A stretch of 6,108 bases of DNA from Clostridiales bacterium (GCA_019418195.1 DYCJ01000072.1:4806-10913); one strand, 5' to 3'. Positions 1 to 6,078 are shown, numbered from the stretch's first letter. Translations and numbers: made by a program. The notes: generated from the sequence alone by a model not told the origin.

Positions 1-21
1 ATTCTATACCAGACGACTTTA

Positions 22-65
22 TTGCTTTAAAGCGTAGAACTTTAAAGCGCAACGCTTTAAAGCAA
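22..65. repeat. Three phased CTTTAAAG palindromes (candidate operator array)
   Basis: Three copies of a ten-base near-identical palindrome lie at 24-33 (GCTTTAAAGC), 39-48 (ACTTTAAAGC) and 54-63 (GCTTTAAAGC), each exactly 15 bp from the next. The outer copies also form a perfect 14-bp inverted repeat (22-35 with 52-65), with the middle copy inside the 16-base loop. The array ends about 40 bp before the symporter start. No T-run follows on either strand, so it is not a normal intrinsic terminator. The likely reading is a multi-site operator for a dimeric regulator of the downstream transporter, or a structured leader. The regulator cannot be named from this sequence. Confidence 0.6.
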
Positions 66-106
66 ATGAGTAATAGGAAAAAAACAGGAAAGTTGAGGAA
101 TGAGAG

Positions 107-586
107 ATGGTGGTTAAAGTCATACTGCTTGTTGTATTTTTTGCAGTTATGGTGGGCGTGGGAATTTATGCGAGAAGACACGCCACAAGTGTAGACGGAT
201 TTGTGCTGGGCGGCAGATCAGTGGGGCCGTGGCTTACAGCGTTTGCCTATGGTACTTCATATTTCTCTGCTGTTGTATTTGTGGGATATGCGGGGCAGTT
301 CGGCTGGAAATACGGAATCGCCAGTACGTGGATCGGTATCGGGAACGCAGTGATCGGGAGTCTGCTTGCGTGGGTCGTACTCGGACGCCGTACAAAAATC
401 ATGACGCAGCATCTGGGCTCTAAGACAATGCCGGACTTCTTCGGACAGCGCTATAACAGCAAACCACTGAAGATCGCGGCGTCTGTGATCGTCTTTGTAT
501 TTCTTATACCGTACACAGCATCGGTATATAACGGCCTGTCCAGGCTCTTTGAGATGGCATTAATATCCCGTATGCGTGGTGCGTGA
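107..586 (+). CDS. SSS symporter, N-terminal fragment (159 aa)
   Basis: This is the 5' part of the broken symporter. Hydrophobic helices are visible at about residues 3-22, 42-62, 73-93 and 122-141. Residues 32-38 (FVLGGRS) and the following Gly/Ser/Phe-rich second helix are typical of the SSS family, where the first core helices help to form the sodium and substrate sites. Residues 1-151 match the family; the last eight (LISRMRGA) are out-of-frame sequence after the lesion. The fragment lacks the later core helices and could not transport alone. Start choice: ATG 107 with GAGGAA at 95-100. Confidence 0.7.
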   Translation: MVVKVILLVVFFAVMVGVGIYARRHATSVDGFVLGGRSVGPWLTAFAYGTSYFSAVVFVGYAGQFGWKYGIASTWIGIGNAVIGSLLAWVVLGRRTKIMTQHLGSKTMPDFFGQRYNSKPLKIAASVIVFVFLIPYTASVYNGLSRLFEMALISRMRGA

Positions 587-1635
587 TCGCAATGGCGGTC
601 TTTACTGCTCTGTATGTGATCCTGGGAGGCTATATGGCAACAGCGATCAACGATTTCATTCAGGGTATTATCATGCTGATAGGTATTGTTGCAGTGATCG
701 CGGCAGTATTAAACGGACAGGGCGGATTTATGCATGCGGTTTCCGAGATGGCCCAGCTCCCAAGCGATGTTGCCGTTACAGAGGGGCAGCCGGGAGCGTT
801 TACATCTTTCTTCGGACCTGATCCGCTCAATCTGCTCGGTGTTGTCATATTGACGTCTCTTGGAACCTGGGGACTGCCTCAGATGATCGGAAAATTCTAT
901 GCGATAAAAGATGAAAAATCCATCAATACCGGAACTGTCATTTCCACATTGTTTGCAGTGGTCGTTTCAGGCGGATGCTATTTCCTCGGCGGTTTTGCCA
1001 GACTTTTTGACAGCCCTGAGATCTACGATACGGCATCGGGAGCAGTGGTATATGACAGCATTATCCCGCATATGCTTTCAGCGCTGCCGGATATCCTGAT
1101 CGGCATTGTTGTCGTGCTGGTGCTGTCAGCTTCTATGTCTACACTGTCCTCGCTGGTGCTGACATCCAGCTCTACCATGACACTGGATCTCATAAAAGAC
1201 AATGTGGTGAAAAATATGAGTGAAAAGAAACAGATCATTACCATGCAGATCCTGATCATCTTTTTCCTTGTGGTATCTGTGGTGATCGCTCTTGATCCGC
1301 CTACATTTATCGCACAGCTCATGGGGATTTCATGGGGTGCGCTGGCAGGTGCTTTCCTCGCTCCGTTTATGTACGGCCTCTATTGGAAAGGCGTTACCCG
1401 CGCAGGTGTGTGGGCAGGATTTATCGCGGGCGTCGGCCTGACTGTGGCAAATATGTTCATCGGATTTATCGAATCTCCGATCAACGCAGGAGCTGCAGCA
1501 ATGATAGCCGGACTGATCGTAGTACCTGTAGTAAGTCTGATTTCACCGAAACTGGACAAAAAGAAGGTAGATGAGATCTTTGAGTGTTATGAAGAAAAAG
1601 TGACGATATCTAAGAAAAGGTCGCTGCAGGAATGA
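583..1635 (+). CDS. SSS symporter, C-terminal fragment (350 aa from GTG)
   Basis: This is the 3' part of the symporter. The family-like reading frame is open from 553, and recognisable sequence begins at Asn 562; the only start codons at the edge are GTG 583 and ATG 592, neither with a clear Shine-Dalgarno sequence. Counting from GTG 583, residues 97-110 (GLPQMIGKFYAIKD) are the conserved SSS segment corresponding to the PutP Gly-x-Pro-His-x-x-x-Arg-Phe region. Residues 181-190 (LSASMSTLSS) lie in the family's conserved Ser-rich core helix that contributes sodium ligands. Several further helices follow, then a charged cytoplasmic tail (about 322-350). GTG 583 overlaps the upstream stop as GTGA, so coupled reinitiation is possible but unproven. 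Confidence 0.65.
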   Translation: MIAMAVFTALYVILGGYMATAINDFIQGIIMLIGIVAVIAAVLNGQGGFMHAVSEMAQLPSDVAVTEGQPGAFTSFFGPDPLNLLGVVILTSLGTWGLPQMIGKFYAIKDEKSINTGTVISTLFAVVVSGGCYFLGGFARLFDSPEIYDTASGAVVYDSIIPHMLSALPDILIGIVVVLVLSASMSTLSSLVLTSSSTMTLDLIKDNVVKNMSEKKQIITMQILIIFFLVVSVVIALDPPTFIAQLMGISWGALAGAFLAPFMYGLYWKGVTRAGVWAGFIAGVGLTVANMFIGFIESPINAGAAAMIAGLIVVPVVSLISPKLDKKKVDEIFECYEEKVTISKKRSLQE

Positions 1636-1652
1636 GTTCCGTATTTGCCGGA

Positions 1653-1698
1653 CTGAATGCCGATGGAGATAAGGCCCGAAAACGGACGGAGATAAGGC
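1653..1698 (+). repeat. Degenerate 23-bp tandem repeat, two copies
   Basis: The segments 1653-1675 and 1676-1698 align at 18 of 23 positions and both end in the identical 11-mer GGAGATAAGGC. A third partial copy may begin at 1699 (ACTGAAAT, compare ACTGAATG at 1652). It lies just after the symporter stop and before a seven-T run (1709-1715). No function is evident; it is probably a local duplication. Confidence 0.5.
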
Positions 1699-1723
1699 AC
1701 TGAAATACTTTTTTTGAGATGAA

Positions 1724-1761
1724 CGGGACGGGCGGGAAACATCCCATTTCCGCCCGTCCCG
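1724..1761. terminator. GC-rich hairpin between convergent genes (possible terminator)
   Basis: A ten-base-pair stem (CGGGACGGGC 1724-1733 with GCCCGTCCCG 1752-1761) continues, past a single bulged G (1736), into two G-C and three A-T pairs, closing a seven-base loop (1740-1746). It sits between the ends of the symporter (+) and the S1 gene (-), where a shared terminator is expected. There is no T-tract on the 3' side in either direction: the seven-T run at 1709-1715 lies upstream on the + strand. It may therefore be a stem-only pause or mRNA 3'-end stabiliser rather than a classical intrinsic terminator. Confidence 0.45.
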
Positions 1762-1838
1762 GATACGTGAGTCAATCCACTGTATCTGCTCGATTTTCGG
1801 ACGATTTATCGTAGAATGTTACTCCGAAAATACGGAAT

Positions 1839-2528
1839 TTACAGCTTCAGATTTTTGAAGAGATCCCCAAGGCTTGTTCCAATCTCTTCACTCTTCGGCA
1901 ATACAACCTTTTCTTCCGGCTCTTCTTTGACTTCCTCGAGAGCCTTCATGCTCAGGCTTACCTTACCATCTTTAATGCCGATGACTTTTACTTTGACTTC
2001 ATCGCCTACATTGAGTACATCTGACGGTACCTTCACACGTTTCTGTGAAATCTGGGATACGTGTACCAGACCGGAGAGTCCGTTCTCCAGTTTTACGAAA
2101 GCACCATAGTTCTGGAGGGTTTCAACTGTTCCGTTTAAGACAGTCCCGACTTTCAGGTTAGCAATCTGCTCTTCGCGGGCTTTTCTCTCTTTTTCCTTCA
2201 GAATCTCCCGTGCGGAGAGGACGAGACGGTTATTAGCCTGATCTACATCGATCACCTGTACCTCGATATCTTTCAGCAGATATGTCTCGAGATCTTCAAT
2301 ATAGGTAAGGGAAAGCTTGGAAGCGGGAACAAATCCTCTCAGGCCTTCAACCATGCAGATCACACCGCCATTTACGACGCCCTCGACTTTGACCGGAAGG
2401 ACAGTTTTGTTTTCCATATATTCCGTAACCCTGTTCCAAGGATTAGCATCGTCGATATGATCCTCATAGTCAGCCATAGTTTCAACAGTTTCGTTTTCCT
2501 GTAATTCTTCTCTCATTTCTTCGCTCAT
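1839..2528 (-). CDS. S1 RNA-binding domain protein (two S1 domains)
   Basis: This 229-residue protein has two OB-fold S1 domains. The first is at about residues 40-107, containing GLRGFVPASKL and ending in NRLVLSARE. The second is at about 125-196 and is the more canonical, with VGTVLNGTVETLQNYGAFV, then GLSGLVHVSQIS and GKVSLSMKAL. An acidic N-terminus (1-30) precedes them, a charged linker (108-124) separates them, and the tail ends in GTSLGDLFKNLKL. It is cytoplasmic and probably binds single-stranded RNA, assisting translation or mRNA handling. It is far shorter than the four- to six-domain ribosomal protein S1, so calling it rpsA would overstate it. The start at 2528 is chosen because GAGGTG (2541-2536) lies seven bases upstream and the protein becomes S1-like only after it; the open frame upstream to 2822 is not family-like. 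It appears monocistronic, with its own promoter. Confidence 0.9.
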   Translation of the reverse strand: MSEEMREELQENETVETMADYEDHIDDANPWNRVTEYMENKTVLPVKVEGVVNGGVICMVEGLRGFVPASKLSLTYIEDLETYLLKDIEVQVIDVDQANNRLVLSAREILKEKERKAREEQIANLKVGTVLNGTVETLQNYGAFVKLENGLSGLVHVSQISQKRVKVPSDVLNVGDEVKVKVIGIKDGKVSLSMKALEEVKEEPEEKVVLPKSEEIGTSLGDLFKNLKL

Positions 2529-2577
2529 TGTACAGCACCTCAACTTACTTAGATTTTCAAAAATATTCAACGCTGAC

Positions 2578-2607
2578 AGTATACCATAAAACAAGCGTAA
2601 AAAACAA
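2578..2607 (-). promoter_or_regulatory. Promoter of the S1-domain gene (extended -10)
   Basis: On the minus strand, TTGTTT (2607-2602) and TATACT (2583-2578) are separated by 18 bp. The -10 hexamer is preceded by TGG (2586-2584), giving an extended -10 element. Transcription would start near 2571, leaving a leader of about 43 bases that ends in the GAGGTG ribosome binding site. This fits a vegetative sigma-A promoter. Confidence 0.65.
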
Positions 2608-2699
2608 CTATTCGATGTAAAAGGTATAAATCCGTACAGGTGTCTTGACGAATGAAGAAAAAAATGGCAATCTGTAATAAGGCATTCTGAGGAACTGTC

Positions 2700-2726
2700 A
2701 TGAAAATAACAGGAGTATGGATATGA
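2700..2726 (+). CDS. Possible 8-codon leader peptide (MKITGVWI)
   Basis: A mini-ORF starts at ATG 2700, five bases after GAGGAA (2689-2694), and stops at TGA 2724-2726. Its stop overlaps the pyrophosphatase start as ATGA (2723-2726), the usual geometry for translational coupling. It spans the pyrophosphatase ribosome binding site. The codons show no run of one amino acid that would suggest classical attenuation. With only eight codons it could be chance; the good Shine-Dalgarno and exact overlap are the reasons to list it. Confidence 0.25.
   Translation: MKITGVWI
2711..2715 (+). promoter_or_regulatory. Ribosome binding site that sets the pyrophosphatase start
   Basis: AGGAG at 2711-2715 lies seven bases from ATG 2723 but only one base from ATG 2717, which is too close to be used. 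This favours the 549-residue form beginning MSKDRN over a 551-residue form beginning MDMSKD. Confidence 0.75.
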
Positions 2727-4372
2727 GTAAAGATAGAAACAGAAAAGTATATGTAGTGGGACACAAGAATCCGGATACGGACTCCATTTGTTCCGCGATC
2801 GCCTACGCGGCTTTAAAGACAAATATCACCGGCATCCCTCATGAGCCGAGAAGAGCAGGACAGTTAAACGAGGAAACACAGTATGTACTGGAGCGTTTCG
2901 GCGTGAAAGCACCAAGGCTGCTGTCCGACTTAAGGGAGCAGATCAAAGATGTGGAATTAAAAGAAGTGGACGGCTTAAAGAGCAGTGTTTCCATCCGTAC
3001 TGCATGGGAGAAGATGCAGGAGTCAAATATACATACCCTTCCGGTGACAAGAGACGGAAAGCTGGAGGGAGTTATTACTATTGGCGATATCGCAAAGACG
3101 TACATGGAAGTGTATGACAGTACTATTCTTTCCAAGGCGCGCACACAGTACCGTAATATCGCGCGGGCTGTGGACGGAGAAGTGCTTACGGGAAATGAGC
3201 ACAGCTATCTGCTGAAAGGAAAAGTTGTGATCGCCGCGTCCAGCAGGATCCTTATGTCAGATTTTATCAACAAAGATGATCTGGTCATTATGGGGGACCG
3301 TAAAGACGCCCAGCAGTGTGCCATTGACGTAGACGCAAGCTGCATGGTTGTCTGTCAGAATGCGCCTGTTTCAGATAAGATCATCAAACAGGCACAGGAA
3401 AAGGAGATCGTGATCATACGGACGCCCCACGATACATTTACCGCTGCGCAGCATATCAACCAGAGTATCCCGGTGAAATATTTTATGACAAAGGAGAATC
3501 TGGTCACATTTAAGATGCGGGATTATGTGGATGATGTCAAAGATGTCATGGCACGCAGACGTTTCCGTGACTTTCCAATTGTTGACAATAAAGGAAAATT
3601 CCTCGGACTGATTTCCAGGCGGCGACTTCTGAATGTGAGAAAAAAACAGGTAATCCTTGTAGACCACAATGAAAAAAATCAGGCAGTTGACGGAGTGGAT
3701 GAGGCAGAAGTACTTGAGATCATCGACCACCACAGATTGAGCAGCATTGAGACGATGGGGCCCGTATTTTTCCGGAACCAGCCGGTGGGATGTACTGCTA
3801 CGATCGTATATCAGATGTATCAGGAGGCGGGAATCGAACCAGATCCGGTCAATGCGGCGCTCCTTTGTTCGGCGATCATTTCGGACACGCTGATGTTCCG
3901 CTCGCCGACCTGTACGCCTCTTGACGAAAATACTGCGAGAAAGCTTGCCGGGATCGCAGGAGTGGAGGTTGAGAATCTGGCTCAGGAGATGTTCAATGCC
4001 GGAAGCAACTTGAAAGGAAAGAGTGCAGAAGAGATCTGTTTCCTTGATTTCAAACAGTTTACAGTCAATGATACAGTGTTCGGAGTTGGCCAGGTCAACT
4101 CCATGAGTGCAGATGAACTGAAAGAGATCCGGAAGATCGTGCAGCCACACCTGGAGAAAGCACGCAGCAATCACGGACTCAATATGATCTTCTTCATGCT
4201 GACCAATATCATTACTGAATCCTCCGAGCTCCTCTGCTGCGGACCAGAGGCGAGAGAGAAGATCTTAAGTGCATACGATCTGCCGGAGGATACGGAGACA
4301 ATTATGCTTAAAGGAGTAGTATCGAGGAAGAAACAGCTCGTACCCACTCTGGTAGGTGCACTGCAGCAATAG
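2723..4372 (+). CDS. ppaC: Manganese-dependent inorganic pyrophosphatase, family II, CBS/DRTGG-regulated
   Basis: This cytoplasmic enzyme hydrolyses pyrophosphate to two phosphates, pulling biosynthetic reactions forward. It is a family II (DHH/DHHA2) PPase of 549 residues with a regulatory insert. Residues 9-20 carry the first metal motif (His14, Asp18, Asp20 in GHKNPDTD). CBS domain 1 is at about 74-130, a DRTGG-type domain at about 131-250, and CBS domain 2 at about 251-306. The DHH domain resumes with VDHNE (Asp314), IIDHH (Asp335, His336, His337) and SDT (Asp388). The DHHA2 domain ends with SRKKQ (534-538), which binds substrate phosphate. All expected catalytic residues are present. Length and domain order match the clostridial CBS-PPases, in which the CBS pair binds AMP/ADP as inhibitors and the DRTGG-containing forms bind diadenosine polyphosphates as activators. 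It is the first gene of a three-gene unit; the next gene starts nine bases after its stop. Confidence 0.95.
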   Translation: MSKDRNRKVYVVGHKNPDTDSICSAIAYAALKTNITGIPHEPRRAGQLNEETQYVLERFGVKAPRLLSDLREQIKDVELKEVDGLKSSVSIRTAWEKMQESNIHTLPVTRDGKLEGVITIGDIAKTYMEVYDSTILSKARTQYRNIARAVDGEVLTGNEHSYLLKGKVVIAASSRILMSDFINKDDLVIMGDRKDAQQCAIDVDASCMVVCQNAPVSDKIIKQAQEKEIVIIRTPHDTFTAAQHINQSIPVKYFMTKENLVTFKMRDYVDDVKDVMARRRFRDFPIVDNKGKFLGLISRRRLLNVRKKQVILVDHNEKNQAVDGVDEAEVLEIIDHHRLSSIETMGPVFFRNQPVGCTATIVYQMYQEAGIEPDPVNAALLCSAIISDTLMFRSPTCTPLDENTARKLAGIAGVEVENLAQEMFNAGSNLKGKSAEEICFLDFKQFTVNDTVFGVGQVNSMSADELKEIRKIVQPHLEKARSNHGLNMIFFMLTNIITESSELLCCGPEAREKILSAYDLPEDTETIMLKGVVSRKKQLVPTLVGALQQ

Positions 4373-4381
4373 GAGAATTGT

Positions 4382-5032
4382 ATGGCAAAACAGACATGGA
4401 AACCGGGGAATATGATCTATCCCCTGCCCGCTGTCATGGTGAGTACAGCGGATAAAGAGGGCAACAGCAATATACTGACAGTCGCATGGACAGGAACCGT
4501 ATGTACGAATCCGCCTATGGCATATATATCCGTCCGGCCGGAGCGATATTCCTATCACATGATAAAAGAGAGCAAAGAGTTTGTTATTAACCTGACCACA
4601 AAAAAGCTTGCCCATGCCACAGACTACTGCGGCGTCCGCTCAGGCAGGGATGTGGACAAGTGGAAAGAATGCCGTCTGACAAAGAGCAGCGCGTCATCTT
4701 TGAAGTATGCACCTGTGATCGAAGAGGCCCCTGTTAATATCGAGTGCAAAGTAAAAAGTATTCAGGAACTGGGCAGCCATCATATGTTTCTTGCGGAAGT
4801 GACGGCAGTACAGGTGGACGAGGCATATATGGACGAAAAGGGAAAATTTGATCTGAACCGTACCGGACTGATCGCCTATTCCCATGGGGAATACCTGGAT
4901 CTGGGCAAAAAGCTGGGGACATTCGGGTACAGCGTGCGTAAGAAGCAGACCGCACGGAAGAAAAAAGCAGCTGGCGGCAGAAAAGCTGCCGGAAAGAAAC
5001 GTACAACAGCGCGAAGAAAGGCGGACAGATAA
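4382..5032 (+). CDS. Flavin reductase-like (FMN-binding split barrel) protein with basic C-terminal tail
   Basis: Residues 1-184 form a flavin reductase-like domain: the PLPAVMVST entry strand (14-22), the NILTVAWTGTVCTNPPMAYISVRP core (30-53) and FVINL (67-71) are typical of this FMN-binding, usually homodimeric family. Members reduce free flavin with NAD(P)H or carry electrons as flavoredoxins; which applies here cannot be told. Residues 185-216 are an unusual tail: 16 of the 31 residues from 186 to 216 are Lys or Arg, spaced by Ala, Gly and Thr as in histone H1 tails, with only one acidic residue. The tail probably binds nucleic acid or another polyanion. The gene is downstream of ppaC; its AGGAGA site (4371-4376) overlaps the ppaC stop. 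Its TAA shares one base with the next ATG. Confidence 0.9.
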   Translation: MAKQTWKPGNMIYPLPAVMVSTADKEGNSNILTVAWTGTVCTNPPMAYISVRPERYSYHMIKESKEFVINLTTKKLAHATDYCGVRSGRDVDKWKECRLTKSSASSLKYAPVIEEAPVNIECKVKSIQELGSHHMFLAEVTAVQVDEAYMDEKGKFDLNRTGLIAYSHGEYLDLGKKLGTFGYSVRKKQTARKKKAAGGRKAAGKKRTTARRKADR

Positions 5033-6057
5033 TGCTTTATTTCGAAAACGATTATTCAGAAGGCGCTCATGAAGAAGTATTAAAACGTCTGATCGAGACG
5101 AATATGGAACAGCTTCCCGGATACGGGACAGACCGGTATACAGCATCCGCAAAGGAGAAGATCTGTGCCGCCTGCGGATGTCCGGACGCAGAGGTTTACC
5201 TTCTGACTGGAGGGACCCAGACAAACCAGATCGTGATCAGTTCCATGCTGGACTCCCATGAGGGCGTGATCGCGGCAGAGACAGGACACGTAGGTATCCA
5301 TGAGGCCGGAGCCATCGAGTGGACCGGACACAAGGTCCTTACATTGCCCCAGACAGACGGGAAAATATCTGCATCAGATCTGGAAGAATATCTGAGCACT
5401 TTTTATGGAGATGAAAACCATGAACATATGGTATATCCGGGAATGGTCTATATTTCCCATCCCACAGAGTATGGTACTTTGTATACAAAAGGAGAACTGG
5501 CTGAATTATCCGCAGTCTGCAGTGAATACCGGATTCCCCTTTATCTGGACGGGGCGCGCCTCGGATATGCGCTTGCCGCAGCGGACACGGATGTGACACT
5601 TCAGGATGTGGCAGAATATTGTGACGTGTTCTACATTGGCGGGACGAAAGTGGGGGCTCTCTGCGGGGAAGCTGTTGTTTTCCCGAAAGAGAACACACCG
5701 TTTCATTTTGTGACAAAGGTAAAGCAGAGAGGGGCTCTTCTTGCAAAAGGAAGACTGACCGGCGTTCAGTTTGACGCTCTCTTTACTGATGACCTTTATC
5801 TGAAGATCGGGAAAAATGCGATAGATACTGCAAATGAGCTGAAGCGGGCGCTGCGGGAGAAAGGATATGAATTCTTTATTGATTCACCTACGAATCAGAT
5901 CTTCGTGGTGCTGGAAGATGCTCAGATGGACAGATTAAAAGAATATGTGGTATTCAGTTACTGGGAAAAGAAAGATGATACCCACACGGTCGTTCGGTTT
6001 GCGACGAGCTGGGCAACGAAAATCGATGATGTGAAAAAACTGGCTGCGCTCCTTTAG
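5032..6057 (+). CDS. Low-specificity L-threonine aldolase-like PLP enzyme
   Basis: This 341-residue fold-type I PLP enzyme belongs to the threonine aldolase / beta-eliminating lyase family, whose members cleave L-threonine or allo-threonine to glycine and acetaldehyde in the cytoplasm. Visible features, by family position, are TGGTQTN (59-65, cofactor phosphate loop), His86 in GHVGIHEAG (stacks on the PLP ring), LDGARLGYA (172-180; Asp173 contacts the pyridine nitrogen and Arg176 the substrate), the Schiff-base lysine Lys206 in YIGGTKVG, and Arg322 in VVRFATSW (carboxylate binding). All the key residues are present. Length is normal (E. coli LtaE has 333). The sequence around GGTKVGALCGEA differs clearly from LtaE, so the exact substrate is inferred. 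ATG 5032 overlaps the previous stop (TAATG), with only a weak Shine-Dalgarno, implying translational coupling. A terminator follows at once. Confidence 0.9.
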   Translation: MLYFENDYSEGAHEEVLKRLIETNMEQLPGYGTDRYTASAKEKICAACGCPDAEVYLLTGGTQTNQIVISSMLDSHEGVIAAETGHVGIHEAGAIEWTGHKVLTLPQTDGKISASDLEEYLSTFYGDENHEHMVYPGMVYISHPTEYGTLYTKGELAELSAVCSEYRIPLYLDGARLGYALAAADTDVTLQDVAEYCDVFYIGGTKVGALCGEAVVFPKENTPFHFVTKVKQRGALLAKGRLTGVQFDALFTDDLYLKIGKNAIDTANELKRALREKGYEFFIDSPTNQIFVVLEDAQMDRLKEYVVFSYWEKKDDTHTVVRFATSWATKIDDVKKLAALL

Positions 6058-6078
6058 CGGGAACGCAGCCTTTCTGTT
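6042..6078 (+). terminator. Intrinsic terminator of the three-gene unit
   Basis: GGCTGCG (6042-6048) pairs with CGCAGCC (6064-6070). After one C/A mismatch, TCC (6050-6052) pairs with GGA (6060-6062), and TTTCTGTT (6071-6078) follows. The stem begins inside the aldolase coding end and its loop holds the TAG stop. An A-rich stretch (6034-6039) precedes it, so it may also act weakly on the other strand. Confidence 0.8.

Larger units (their letters stand above)
107..1635 (+). pseudogene. Sodium:solute symporter (SSS family), frameshifted
   Basis: This is a complete-length SSS-family (PutP/SGLT-like, LeuT-fold) Na+-coupled symporter of the cytoplasmic membrane, interrupted by a frame change. The first frame runs from ATG 107 and stops at TGA 584-586. 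The rest continues in the frame one base back, open from 553 to 1635. The two frames together would give about 509 residues, normal for the family. Family sequence should pass from the Leu-Phe-Glu-Met-Ala segment (ending at 559) directly into Asn-Ile-Pro-Tyr-Ala-Trp (562 onward), so a single base is probably missing at about 560-561. There is no homopolymer or slippery heptamer there. The start is supported by GAGGAA at 95-100, six bases upstream. The substrate cannot be assigned; proline, sialic acid and pantothenate carriers all belong to this family. It may be a true pseudogene, a sequencing error, or a split gene rescued by the GTGA overlap. Confidence 0.8.

Noticed and set aside
22..65. 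CRISPR-like or mobile-element terminal repeats
   Set aside because: Only three ten-base palindromes at a 15-bp period; the spacing is far too short for CRISPR, and no transposase or target duplication is visible.
1793..1831. Nine-base inverted repeat ATTTTCGGA / TCCGAAAAT as the S1-gene terminator
   Set aside because: The stem is AT-rich with a 21-base loop and has no following T-tract on the minus strand; too weak to call.
2645..2680. Promoter for the pyrophosphatase using TTGACG (2645-2650)
   Set aside because: The -35 is good, but the nearest -10-like hexamer (TAATAA 2675-2680) is 24 bp away; at 16-18 bp there is nothing TATAAT-like. A promoter is expected here but I cannot place it.
2529..2822. 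98-residue N-terminal extension of the S1-domain gene on the minus strand
   Set aside because: It is Cys/Tyr/Phe-rich, unlike any S1 protein, crosses the S1 promoter and the divergent gene start, and the Shine-Dalgarno at 2541-2536 fits the start at 2528.
3371..4174. 267-codon minus-strand frame opposite the pyrophosphatase
   Set aside because: It is antisense to a strongly conserved gene, has a Cys/His/Phe-rich composition with no recognisable domain, and no plausible ribosome site was noted.
4694..5224. 176-codon minus-strand frame opposite the flavin reductase and aldolase starts
   Set aside because: It spans two confident + strand genes and its Ser/Cys/Arg-rich translation looks like a shadow frame.
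5339..5746. 135-codon minus-strand frame inside the aldolase
   Set aside because: Shadow of a gene with all its catalytic residues intact; no protein-like features.
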